Shown here: piece by piece, positions 1-6,615 of the stretch | Position numbering within the stretch: position 1 is the stretch's first letter | How the letters are laid out: each line of letters begins with the position of its first letter | Assembly (NCBI GenBank): GCA_050186335.1 | Contig: JBFWYO010000113.1 | Coordinates: 1-11,707, forward strand | Origin: JBFWYO01 sp050186335 | Lineage (GTDB): Bacteria > Pseudomonadota > Alphaproteobacteria > Bin65 | Length of the DNA stretch: 11,707 nt | Direction of reading: 5' to 3' | Made by a program: the position numbers and the translations under genes | The notes under the pieces: generated by a model | What the model saw: the letters and a program-made list of their open reading frames with translations, nothing else | Told to the model about the DNA's origin: nothing | Databases searched by the model: none

Positions 1-569
1 TTGTAATTGCGCACGCAGCCGGCGATCACGTCCTTGCCGGCCAGGTAATTGGGCGCCATCGCGACCACGCTCTAGATCTTGTCGCGTTCGACCATCATCC
101 CGGTCGCTTCGGCAGCCTGATCGTTGACGAACGACGCCGAGACGAACAGCGGGTTGCATAACGCGCCGGCGAGCGGCGACGGACCGGCGTTGGCGCTGAC
201 CAGCATCGCCTTGGCGTCCATCACCGGCTTCATGATCGCCATCATGACGTGCGACCAGATCACGCCGGAGACCACCTGGACCTTTTCCTGTTCCAGAAAA
301 CGCGTGACGTGCGAGACGCCGACTTCGGCGCGCGCCTGGTCGTCGGCATAGATGACTTTGGTCGGAACGCCGGACAGCTTGTCGCCGTCCTTGTTCCAGC
401 CCTGGTGCTCGAGGCCGAGCTTGAAGCCGCGCTCCATTTCGGTGCCGATCAGGGCGCCGCTGCCGGTCGTCGTGCTCAAGAATCCGATGCGCAGTTCCTC
501 GGCCGGAGCGGCGGTCGCCGTTGCGGCCACGGCAGCGCAAATAATGCTCAGCGTTCGGGTCAATTTCAT
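1..569 (-). pseudogene. Periplasmic ABC-transporter substrate-binding protein (SBP1), interrupted by an in-frame TAG; 3' part beyond window
   Basis: This is a leucine/isoleucine/valine-type periplasmic binding protein (Periplasmic_binding_6 family by its pattern), which would capture a solute for a Liv-type importer. The start at 569 is chosen because GGGAGG lies a few bases upstream and the product opens with a signal peptide (MKLTRTL, hydrophobic Ala-rich core, cut likely after APA near residue 23). The mature start ELRIGFLSTTTGSGALIG is typical of the family. Codon 166 is TAG (72-74). Reading on in the same frame gives SVVAMAPNYLAGKDVIAG and continues open to the left edge. That segment matches SBP2 (MAADYAGGREII), and the TAG falls exactly where SBP2 has Lys164 (AAG). 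One base change from AAG or CAG would restore the gene, so this is either a recent nonsense mutation or a sequencing error. Later lesions cannot be excluded because the 3' end is not visible. It diverges from the MarR gene at 807. Confidence 0.75.
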
Positions 570-622
570 GCCGGCCTCCCTGGAGCGGTTTTTCTGATGG
601 CGTCGCGAATGCACGCATCACC

Positions 623-660
623 GCCGGCGCTTTGGCGCGCCGGCTATTTCAAAGCCGGCG
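623..660 (-). other. Alternative hairpins in the SBP1 leader
   Basis: The sequence has three GCCGGC cores. GCGCCGGC at 637-644 can pair with GCCGGCGC at 623-630 (8 bp, 6-base loop). Overlapping bases 638-645 (CGCCGGCT) can instead pair with AGCCGGCG at 653-660 (8 bp, 7-base loop). The two hairpins exclude each other and would lie in the untranslated leader of SBP1 mRNA if transcription starts near 680. No U-tract follows, so this is not an intrinsic terminator as it stands. In GC-rich DNA such repeats can arise by chance; a regulatory role is speculative. Confidence 0.35.
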
Positions 661-671
661 ATTGCTTCGCC

Positions 672-700
672 TTGGCCTGGCGAAAAATAGACAGTATACT
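672..700 (+). promoter_or_regulatory. Candidate sigma70 promoter of the MarR gene at 807
   Basis: TTGGCC (672-677) and TATACT (695-700, 5/6 to the -10 consensus) are separated by 17 bases on the plus strand, about 100 bases before the regulator's start. The -10 lies inside the 690-703 palindrome, which fits autorepression by the regulator. Prediction by eye only. Confidence 0.45.
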
Positions 701-714
701 GTCGAATAAGTCAA
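686..714 (-). promoter_or_regulatory. Candidate sigma70 promoter of SBP1
   Basis: On the minus strand TTGACT (714-709, 5/6 match to the -35 consensus) is followed after 17 bases by TCTATT (691-686, 4/6 match to the -10). Transcription would begin near 680 and reach the SBP1 start at 569. The spacer contains the 690-703 palindrome, so a bound regulator would block RNA polymerase. Prediction by eye only. Confidence 0.45.
690..703. promoter_or_regulatory. Perfect 14-base palindrome, likely MarR operator
   Basis: GACAGTATACTGTC is identical to its reverse complement. It lies between divergent SBP1 and marR genes and overlaps the -10 of one candidate promoter and the spacer and -10 edge of the other. 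MarR-family dimers bind palindromes in exactly such positions, usually next to their own gene. The site's sequence and placement are seen directly; binding by the adjacent MarR protein is inferred. Confidence 0.6.
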
Positions 715-794
715 TGGGCGGCGAAAGCCGATTTTTGCCGTTCCCGGTCGGCCGCACTCCTTGTGGCGTGTCGCCGCAAGAGGCCAGTGATTGC

Positions 795-799
795 AGGAG
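795..799 (+). promoter_or_regulatory. Ribosome-binding site deciding the GTG start of the MarR gene
   Basis: AGGAG lies 7 bases before the in-frame GTG at 807. The next in-frame ATG, at 879, has no purine-rich sequence at a suitable distance. This favours the GTG start, which adds 24 residues rich in Arg and Pro. Confidence 0.6.
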
Positions 800-806
800 T
801 TTGATT

Positions 807-1385
807 GTGTCGCGCAGACCACATCCACCCGCGGCAGCCGACTCGCCGCCGCGCCGGCCGTCGCGGCGCACCAGAACCATGCCGGACAAGCGGGCGGGCG
901 AGAGTGGGCTTGCGCAGGAACAGCCGTTCGATCTGTATGTTTTGCCCGGCTATCTGGTGCGCCGGTTGCATCAGATCGTCACCTCAACATGCCTGGCGGC
1001 GTGGAACGGCTTGAACGTCACACCTCTTCAGTATGCCGCGCTTATGGCGACACGCGAGTTCCCCGGCATCGATCAACGCGGATTGGCGCGCGCGATCGCG
1101 ATCGATCGCTCGACGATCGGCACGGTGGTGGGGCAGCTGGAACGGTCTAAATGGATCGTCCGACGCACGAGCCGAAGCGACCGCCGCAACAAGGAGATCT
1201 ATCTCACCGTGCAGGGCGCCGAACTCCTGCGCCGCGCCCAGCCAATCGCGTGGGAGATCCAAGACCGGTATCTCGGCGTGCTGACCGCGCGCGAACGCGC
1301 CGCCTTCGTGGAACTGCTGGCCAAGCTGGTCGAGCGGAACAATCACCTGTCCCGCGCGCCGCTGGACCTCACGGGCATCCAATAG
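807..1385 (+). CDS. MarR-family transcriptional regulator (marR1)
   Basis: A 192-residue winged-helix DNA-binding regulator, with GTG start chosen from the AGGAG at 795-799. Starting at the ATG at 879 would give 168 residues. The N-terminal extension (residues 1-24) is Arg/Pro-rich and probably disordered. The MarR fold follows: a dimerisation helix (LPGYLVRRLHQIV, about 46-58), VTPLQYAALMA (72-82), helix-turn-helix with recognition helix DRSTIGTVVGQLERSKW (100-116), and the wing with the conserved Asp-Arg-Arg (125-127) before IYLT. C-terminal helices (144-179) complete the dimer interface. MarR proteins usually repress neighbouring genes until a small, often phenolic, ligand binds. The gene diverges from SBP1 with a perfect palindrome between them, so it probably represses itself and SBP1. 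Its ligand is not evident. Confidence 0.88.
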   Translation: MSRRPHPPAAADSPPRRPSRRTRTMPDKRAGESGLAQEQPFDLYVLPGYLVRRLHQIVTSTCLAAWNGLNVTPLQYAALMATREFPGIDQRGLARAIAIDRSTIGTVVGQLERSKWIVRRTSRSDRRNKEIYLTVQGAELLRRAQPIAWEIQDRYLGVLTARERAAFVELLAKLVERNNHLSRAPLDLTGIQ

Positions 1386-1632
1386 GCCGCCCGCCGGCAC
1401 TTCGCCAATTGCGATCCTAGTCGCCCCGACGATCGCGCCCGCCGACGCACCTGCCGGCCAAGGGCAAGACGCGGCGCAAGCCGGAGGCCGGCGACCGCGG
1501 CGCCGCAAATACGCGCGGGCGGCCGTTTAGACCGCCAACGAAGCGCGGGCGGGCGGGCGCAACACCGCAACTTGGCTCGCTTTGCTGCGGTGCAAACGGG
1601 CCGTCATTCTGACACTTCGACGTCTCGGCCGC

Positions 1633-1660
1633 TTGTCTGGCACCGGCACCGGTGTATCAT
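1633..1660 (+). promoter_or_regulatory. Candidate sigma70 promoter of SBP2
   Basis: TTGTCT (1633-1638, 4/6) is followed after 16 bases by TATCAT (1655-1660, 5/6). Transcription would start near 1667, leaving a leader of about 45 bases before the SBP2 start at 1714. This is the only hexamer pair with near-consensus spacing that I found in the gap. Confidence 0.5.
1641..1654. promoter_or_regulatory. Inverted repeat filling the SBP2 promoter spacer
   Basis: CACCGG (1641-1646) and CCGGTG (1649-1654) form a perfect inverted repeat around a 2-base centre. It occupies all but two bases of the -35/-10 spacer, a classical repressor position. The sequence differs from the 690-703 palindrome, so a different regulator may act here. 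Binding is inferred. Confidence 0.45.
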
Positions 1661-1713
1661 TCGTTCACCGTATTTCGGCGGGCCGAATTGCAACATCAGG
1701 GAGAGGGAGACAT

Positions 1714-2898
1714 ATGAGAAAATACTTTTTGGGCGGGCTTTGCGCCGCCGTATTGACCGCCGTATCGAGCGGCGGCGCCTGGGCACAGGGCGCACCGATC
1801 AAGATCGGCGTGGTGCTGCCGTACGCGCCGCCGTTCGAGATCTATTCCAAGTCGATGGAAATCGCGATGCGGATGGCGGTCGAGGAACTCGGCGGCTCGG
1901 TTGCCGGCCGAAAAATCGAACTGATTTTCGAGGACGATGGCAACAAGCCGCCGCAAGCGATCACCAAGGCCAAGAAGCTGATCAGCAGCGACAAGGTCGA
2001 CATCCTGGTCGGCGGTCTGGCGTCCAATCTCGCGATTCCGATTCATCAGGAAGCCGTCGGCGCGCAGCAGCCGACCGTGATGATCAACGCCGGCGCCGGC
2101 AACATCACCGGCAAGGATTGCAGCCCGTGGGTCATGCGCGTCTCGTTCTCGAACGACCAGATTATCCGCGACAGCGGCGCCTGGCTGTTCAAGAAGGGCT
2201 TCAAGTCGGCATACGGCATGGCGGCTGATTATGCCGGCGGCCGCGAGATCATCGAGATCTTCAAGCGCGAGTTCGAAAAGGCCGGCGGCAAGTTCGTCGG
2301 CGATGCGTACCCGCCGTTCGCAACCAAGGATTTCGGCCCGTATCTCGCACAAGCCAAGGCGGCCAAGCCCGATATCATCTACACGTTCTTCCCGGGCGGC
2401 ATGGGCATCCAGTTCGTCGTCGAATACGACAAGTTCGGGTTGAAGGGCCAGATCCAGCTCTCGGGCCCGGCCTGGACCGTAGGGCCGCTATTCATCGAAA
2501 AGCAGGGCAAGTCGGCGGTCGGGTTTATCGGACCGATCAATTACGTGCCGACCCTGGACAACCCGGCGAACAAGAAGTTCGTCGAGAATTTCCGCAAGAA
2601 GTCGAATGGCCGCGATCCGGACGAAGTCACGATCAACGGCTACGACGCGATTCAGATGATCGCGCTCGGCCTTAAAGCGGTGAACGGCAAGACCGACGAC
2701 AAGAAGGCGATGATGGCGGCGATCCGCAACGCCTCCTACGACGGGCCGCGCGGACCGATGAAGATCGATCCGAAGACCAACAACGTGATCCAGAACATCT
2801 ACATGATCGAAATCAAGGAAGTGAACGGCAAGCCGACCCACGTCGTGGTCGACACGATCAAGAACGTGCAGGATCCGCCGAACGGCTGCACGCTGTAG
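1714..2898 (+). CDS. Periplasmic substrate-binding protein of a Liv-type ABC importer (SBP2)
   Basis: A 394-residue binding protein, full length for the family. The ATG at 1714 is preceded by GGGAGAGGGAG and opens a Sec signal peptide: MRKYF, a hydrophobic stretch, and the cut site AWA-QG at about residue 24. Upstream in-frame codons would destroy the signal peptide. The mature protein starts PIKIGVVLPYAPPFEIYSKS. It has the two-lobed type I fold typical of Periplasmic_binding_6: EDDGNKPPQAITKAKKLI (73-90), LVGGLASNLA (98-107), the hinge-proximal ADYAGGREI (171-179), and INGYDAIQMIALGLKA (307-322). It would bind solute in the periplasm and deliver it to LivHMGF, whose operon converges on it across a terminator. 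Family relatives bind amino acids, amides, or aromatic acids; with an oxygenase and a molybdohydroxylase nearby, an aromatic ligand is plausible but unproven. Confidence 0.9.
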   Translation: MRKYFLGGLCAAVLTAVSSGGAWAQGAPIKIGVVLPYAPPFEIYSKSMEIAMRMAVEELGGSVAGRKIELIFEDDGNKPPQAITKAKKLISSDKVDILVGGLASNLAIPIHQEAVGAQQPTVMINAGAGNITGKDCSPWVMRVSFSNDQIIRDSGAWLFKKGFKSAYGMAADYAGGREIIEIFKREFEKAGGKFVGDAYPPFATKDFGPYLAQAKAAKPDIIYTFFPGGMGIQFVVEYDKFGLKGQIQLSGPAWTVGPLFIEKQGKSAVGFIGPINYVPTLDNPANKKFVENFRKKSNGRDPDEVTINGYDAIQMIALGLKAVNGKTDDKKAMMAAIRNASYDGPRGPMKIDPKTNNVIQNIYMIEIKEVNGKPTHVVVDTIKNVQDPPNGCTL

Positions 2899-2917
2899 TT
2901 CCGGCGCGCACGAACGG

Positions 2918-2950
2918 AAAAAGGGGAGGCTCATGGCCTCCCCTTTTTTT
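2918..2950. terminator. Bidirectional intrinsic terminator
   Basis: AAAAAGGGGAGGC (2918-2930) pairs perfectly with its complement at 2936-2948 around the loop TCATG. The stem core is GGGGAGGC/GCCTCCCC. T-runs follow on both strands (to 2950 on plus, five T's on minus). It sits between the convergent ends of SBP2 (2898) and livF (2968) and should stop transcription from both sides. Confidence 0.9.
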
Positions 2951-2967
2951 GTTCCCGGCCAGAATAT

Positions 2968-3672
2968 CTATACGCCGAGCCAGGTCGACTTGATGTGCTC
3001 CACCGAGTGCAGTTCCTTGGGCGAACCGACCCAACGGATCTGGCCCTTGCCGAGGACATAGATGCGATCGGCGATCGACGTGGCGAATGCGAAGTTCTTT
3101 TCGACCAGCAGCATGGTCACGCCCTCTTCCTTGAGCCGCGTCAGGATGCGGTGGATTTCCTGCACGATGATCGGCGCCAGACCTTCGCCCGGTTCGTCGA
3201 GCAGGAGCAGCGAGGGATGCGTCATCAGCGCGCGCGCGATCGCCAGCATCTGCTGCTCGCCGCCGGACAGCTGGCCGCCCATGTTGGCGGCGCGCGCCTC
3301 GAGACGGGGGAAGGTTTCGTAAACGCGCTGCAGTGTCCACGGCCCCTCGCCGCGCGCCGCGACGGTAAGATTCTCGCGCACGCTAAGCGACGGAAAGATG
3401 CCGCGCGTCTCGGGCACCAGCGCCACGCCGGATTGCGCGATCTCGTAGGTCTTCAGCCCGTCCAGCGCGCGCCCATCGAAACGCACCGAACCGCGGCGCG
3501 GCGCGGTCATGCGCATGATCGAGCGCATGGTCGTGGTCTTGCCGGCGCCGTTGCGGCCCATCAGACCGGTCACGCTGCCGCGCGCGACCGACATCGTGAC
3601 GCCCTGCAGGATATGGCTGTCGCCGTAATAGGTATGCACGTCGTCGAGTTCGAGCAGCGGCGCGTCCATCAT
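2968..3672 (-). CDS. livF: Liv-type ABC transporter ATP-binding protein LivF
   Basis: A 234-residue cytoplasmic ATPase, one of two that power the importer. It shows Walker A GRNGAGKT (39-46), the LivF-type VPETRGIFPSLSVRENL region in place of a classic Q-loop (86-102), signature LSGGEQQ (135-141), and Walker B LLLLDEP with catalytic Glu160. The switch (H-loop) position reads VEKN (190-193). LivF proteins usually have VEQN, so the Lys is slightly unusual. The ATG at 3672 overlaps the livG stop by 4 bases (ATGA), and GAGGCGGG lies just before it; the adjacent ATG at 3669 is an equally usable start. It is the last gene of the operon, followed by the terminator. The gene name reflects family; the transported solute may not be an amino acid. 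Confidence 0.93.
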   Translation of the reverse strand: MMDAPLLELDDVHTYYGDSHILQGVTMSVARGSVTGLMGRNGAGKTTTMRSIMRMTAPRRGSVRFDGRALDGLKTYEIAQSGVALVPETRGIFPSLSVRENLTVAARGEGPWTLQRVYETFPRLEARAANMGGQLSGGEQQMLAIARALMTHPSLLLLDEPGEGLAPIIVQEIHRILTRLKEEGVTMLLVEKNFAFATSIADRIYVLGKGQIRWVGSPKELHSVEHIKSTWLGV

Positions 3673-4406
3673 CCCGCCTCGCCCAGATAGATCTCCCGCA
3701 CCAGCGCCGACTGGCGAATTTCCGCGGGCCTGCCCTGAAGCAGCACCTTGCCGTAATCGAGCACGGTGATGCGGTCGCACAGGTCGAACACCACGTCCAT
3801 ATCGTGCTCGATCAGCAGCAGCGTGATGTCGCGCGGCAAGGAGGCGACCAGATGCTGCATCGACTTGGTTTCCTCGGGACTCATGCCCGCGGTCGGCTCG
3901 TCCAGCAGCAGCAGCGACGGGCGGGCCGCCAGCGCAAGCGCGATCTCCAGTTGCCGCTGGCTGCCATACGAGAGGTGCCGCACCTGGACCGGCAAGTGGT
4001 CGGCCAGGCCGACCCGCTCCGCCAGTTCCGCCGCGCGCGCGTGAACGCGGCCGGCCGACGCGAAGCTGCGCCAGAACACCGACGCCACGCCGTCGCTGAC
4101 GGCGCAGGCGGTCGCCAGGCTTTCCTCGACTGTCATGTCGAGGAACAGATTGTTGCGCTGGAAGCTGCGGGCCAACCCGGCCTTGACGCGCCGGTTCGGC
4201 GCCAGGCCGGTGATATCGCGGCCGCCCAGCGCGATGGTTCCGGCGTCCGGGCGCAATTCGCCGCTCAACAGATTGAAGAACGTCGTCTTGCCGGCGCCGT
4301 TCGGGCCGATGACCGCCTCGCGCGCGCCCGCCGCGATCGACAGCGATACGCCGTCGGTGACGATCAGCGAGCCGAAGGACTTGCGCAGATCGGTCACTTC
4401 AAGCAT
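3669..4406 (-). CDS. livG: Liv-type ABC transporter ATP-binding protein LivG
   Basis: A 245-residue ATPase partner of LivF. Motifs in order are Walker A GPNGAGKT (34-41), Q-loop Gln83 in SFQRNNLF, signature LSYGSQRQ (145-152, the Tyr form usual for LivG), Walker B LLLLDEP with Glu170, D-loop after PTAGMSPEE, and switch His201 in IEHDM. The start at 4406 (MLEVTDLRKSFG) matches the family's beginning. An upstream in-frame reading is Arg-rich and belongs to the livM 3' end. It overlaps livM by 8 bases and livF by 4, so the three are translationally coupled. Confidence 0.94.
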   Translation of the reverse strand: MLEVTDLRKSFGSLIVTDGVSLSIAAGAREAVIGPNGAGKTTFFNLLSGELRPDAGTIALGGRDITGLAPNRRVKAGLARSFQRNNLFLDMTVEESLATACAVSDGVASVFWRSFASAGRVHARAAELAERVGLADHLPVQVRHLSYGSQRQLEIALALAARPSLLLLDEPTAGMSPEETKSMQHLVASLPRDITLLLIEHDMDVVFDLCDRITVLDYGKVLLQGRPAEIRQSALVREIYLGEAG

Positions 4407-5394
4407 CGGGACGCTCCGTGACAGCCGGCGTCGGCGCCGCCGCCGGTGGCGCCGGCAGCTTGCGGCGCGCAAACAGGCTTTGCATGCGCCCGTAGATGCC
4501 GTCGGGTGCCGCCAGCACGATGGCGATGAACATCAAGCCGACGACGATCTGCCAATGCGCGGTGAACGATTCGATGATCCGGTGTGCAAGCAGAAACAAA
4601 TAAGTGCCGATCACCGGGCCGACCAGCGTTCCGGCGCCGCCGACGATGACGACGATCAGCCCTTCGCCGGACTTGATCCAGTGCGCCACCTCGGGGTGGA
4701 CGAATTTGGTGTTCTGCAAATGCAGTGCGCCGGCGAGCGCGGCAACCGCGGCCGCCACGGCGACGGCGGCCACCTTGTATCGTTGCACGGCGCAGCCTTG
4801 GGCGCGGATGCGGTTCTCGTTCTGTTTGATCGCGCGCAGCGTCTGCCCGAACGGGGTGCGCACCAGCCAGTGGAACAGCAGATACACCAGCACCGACAGC
4901 GCCACGCACACGGCCGCGAAAACGCGCGGATCGTTGAGATCGACCCCCATGCCGCTCAAGTCCAAGCGCTTGATGCCGCCCAATCCGTCGTCGCCGCCGA
5001 ACAGGCGCGACTTGGACGCCCACGCCCAGAACATCATGCCGAGGGCCAGCGTCACCATGATGAAAAACACGCCGGACACGCGGGTCAGCAAAGCGCCGAC
5101 GACGATGCCGGCAACCGCGCCGACGACGACCGCGGCGGCGATCGACGCGCCGACCGGCCAGCCCAGGAAATGGCTGCAATACGCCAGAACGTACGCGCCG
5201 ACGCCCATGAAGCCGGCGTGGCCGAACGTGACCAAGCCGGTGTAGCCGACCAGGAAGTCGATGCTGAGGGCGAAGATGGTGAAGATCGCGAGTTCCGTGA
5301 CGATCGTCAGCCAGTACGGGCCCGCGAGCAGCGACGCCGCGAACGAGCCGCCGAACAAAATGACCAGAACGGGAAGGGCGAGCCTGTCCTGCAT
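4399..5394 (-). CDS. livM: Liv-type ABC transporter permease LivM
   Basis: A 331-residue integral membrane permease that forms the channel with LivH. It has alternating hydrophobic segments (about 6-24, 28-49, 62-78, 82-104, 108-126, 158-175, 207-224, 245-270, 282-297). The LivM signature TGLVTFGHAGFMGVGAY spans 52-68, and the cytoplasmic coupling region FGQTLRAIKQNENRIRAQG spans 182-200. The C-terminal tail (311-331) is Pro/Ala-rich and extends past the last helix. The ATG at 5394 lies 4 bases after the livH stop; earlier in-frame codons lie inside livH. Confidence 0.93.
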   Translation of the reverse strand: MQDRLALPVLVILFGGSFAASLLAGPYWLTIVTELAIFTIFALSIDFLVGYTGLVTFGHAGFMGVGAYVLAYCSHFLGWPVGASIAAAVVVGAVAGIVVGALLTRVSGVFFIMVTLALGMMFWAWASKSRLFGGDDGLGGIKRLDLSGMGVDLNDPRVFAAVCVALSVLVYLLFHWLVRTPFGQTLRAIKQNENRIRAQGCAVQRYKVAAVAVAAAVAALAGALHLQNTKFVHPEVAHWIKSGEGLIVVIVGGAGTLVGPVIGTYLFLLAHRIIESFTAHWQIVVGLMFIAIVLAAPDGIYGRMQSLFARRKLPAPPAAAPTPAVTERPDA

Positions 5395-5398
5395 CTGC

Positions 5399-6271
5399 TT
5401 AATGCGCCGGCTTGACGGGCAGCAGCCCACGGGGACGCCAGAGCAGAATCGCGGCCATCACCGCGTACATGATGAACGAGGCGAATTCGGGCAGCAGCAC
5501 GGGACCGAAGGTTTCGGCCAATCCGATCAGGAACGCGCCGAGCACGGCGCCCTTGAGGCTACCCGGGCCGCCGATGACGACGACGACCAATGCGGGGATC
5601 AGGATTTCGATATCCATGCCCGGCTCGACGGTGCGGATCGGCGCCGCCAGCACGCCGGCCAGCCCGGCCAGGCCGGTGCCGATGCAGAACACGATGAAGA
5701 ACGCGCGGTCGATGTTGATCCCGAGCATGGCGGCGGTTTCGCGGTCATCGACGCCGGCGCGCACGATCGCCCCGAGGCGCGTGCGTACCAGCCCCAGATA
5801 AAGGCCGATGATCGTGACCAGCCCGACCAAAATGACGCCCAGCCGGTACACCGGATAGGTCTGGTCGAAAATCGGGATCGTGCCGGACAGCAGCTCCGGC
5901 TCGGGAAACTTGAACTGATCGACGCCCCACACCATGCGCGCCACGTCGTAGCCGACAAACAGCAGGCCGAATGTGACCAGGGCCTGGATCAGGTGGTTGC
6001 CGCGCAGGCGCTTGAGCAACAGCTCGTATAGGACGGCGCCGACCACCGTGACCAGGATCGGCGCCAGCAAGAGCGCAATCCAGTACGAGCCGACGACATT
6101 GACGATGCTCAGCCCGATATAGGCGCCGAACATATAAAGGGTGCAATGGGCCAGATTCAGCACATCGAGCAGCCCGAACACGACCGACAGGCCGACGCCG
6201 AGCATGAACAGCAGCGCCGACAGCCACAACGCATTGATCAGTTGAATGCCGAGAAAATTCAACAAGTCCAC
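5399..6271 (-). CDS. livH: Liv-type ABC transporter permease LivH
   Basis: A 290-residue integral membrane permease. It has the LivH opening (DLLNFLGIQLINAL), the conserved VFGLLDVLNLAHCTLYMFGAY region (31-51), several hydrophobic helices, and the coupling motif RAGVDDRETAAMLGINIDR (171-189). The end (LWRPRGLLPVKPAH) is also typical. The start is not certain. GTG at 6271 is preferred because GGGGGG lies 5 bases upstream and the length fits the family; GTG at 6277 or 6295 would add 2 or 8 residues. It is the first transporter gene after a gap of about 340 bases downstream of the oxygenase beta gene, so it may have its own promoter or be read through from marR2. Confidence 0.92.
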   Translation of the reverse strand: MDLLNFLGIQLINALWLSALLFMLGVGLSVVFGLLDVLNLAHCTLYMFGAYIGLSIVNVVGSYWIALLLAPILVTVVGAVLYELLLKRLRGNHLIQALVTFGLLFVGYDVARMVWGVDQFKFPEPELLSGTIPIFDQTYPVYRLGVILVGLVTIIGLYLGLVRTRLGAIVRAGVDDRETAAMLGINIDRAFFIVFCIGTGLAGLAGVLAAPIRTVEPGMDIEILIPALVVVVIGGPGSLKGAVLGAFLIGLAETFGPVLLPEFASFIMYAVMAAILLWRPRGLLPVKPAH

Positions 6272-6615
6272 GAACACCCCCCGAAACGTCCCCACAACGT
6301 CCCCGAAACACCCGAACTCGGAGCGCAGCCACGGCTCTATTCACGACTAGGGGTAGGCATTGCCAAGGCCGACACGATCAGCGGGTTTCGCGGCCTCGAT
6401 CCGCTGCCTGAACGTCGGCTTAAACCATAACCTACCGGCCTCGAAGCTGCCTAGGCCAATCAGCCATGCGTATTGTCGGACGCCAGTCTTGCACCGGCTA
6501 AACCGCCCGGCACGGTCGGCGCTTTTTCTCGGCCCGGCGGAAAAATGGAACCGCGGCACGCCAGCGAAGCGTTCGCTGACGTCACGTTCGGACCGGATTC
6601 ATCGCCGCGGCGCTC
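6272..6615. other. Gap between oxygenase beta gene and livH, with an unassigned short ORF
   Basis: No recognisable gene is present. A GTG-started minus-strand frame (6559-6347, 70 residues) reads YAWLIGLGSFEAGRLWF near its middle and ends in GLGNAYP. It is less GC-skewed than its neighbours, has no clear ribosome-binding site, and I do not recognise it; it could be a gene remnant. A hairpin CAGCGAA/TTCGCTG lies at 6562-6578 downstream of the beta gene stop, but has no T-run. No strong promoter for livH was identified. TTGGCA (6366-6361, minus) is the best -35 seen, without a good -10. Confidence 0.4.

Larger units (their letters stand above)
1386..1713. other. Gene-free stretch between marR1 and SBP2
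   Basis: No convincing coding region is seen on either strand. The left two thirds is very GC-rich with short inverted repeats, including CACCGCA (1563-1569) with TGCGGTG (1586-1592). There is no hairpin followed by a T-run to end marR1. The right third holds the candidate SBP2 promoter and operator, listed separately, and the GGGAGAGGGAG ribosome-binding site just before 1714. Confidence 0.5.

Noticed and set aside
72..74. TAG as a programmed pyrrolysine or selenocysteine-like codon
   Set aside because: Periplasmic binding proteins of this family have no such residue, the intact paralogue has Lys at the aligned site, and no recoding structure or pyl gene is visible.
249..806. Extension of the MarR reading frame upstream to 249
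   Set aside because: It would run antisense through SBP1 and across both promoters, and the MarR family does not have such an N-terminus. The GTG at 807 has a good ribosome-binding site.
4135..5415. Plus-strand open frame of 426 codons across livG/livM
   Set aside because: Antisense shadow of two clear transporter genes; its translation is Arg/Asp/Gln-rich low complexity.
6560..6580. Terminator after the oxygenase beta gene
   Set aside because: The hairpin is good but no T-run follows on the minus strand; it cannot be called a terminator.
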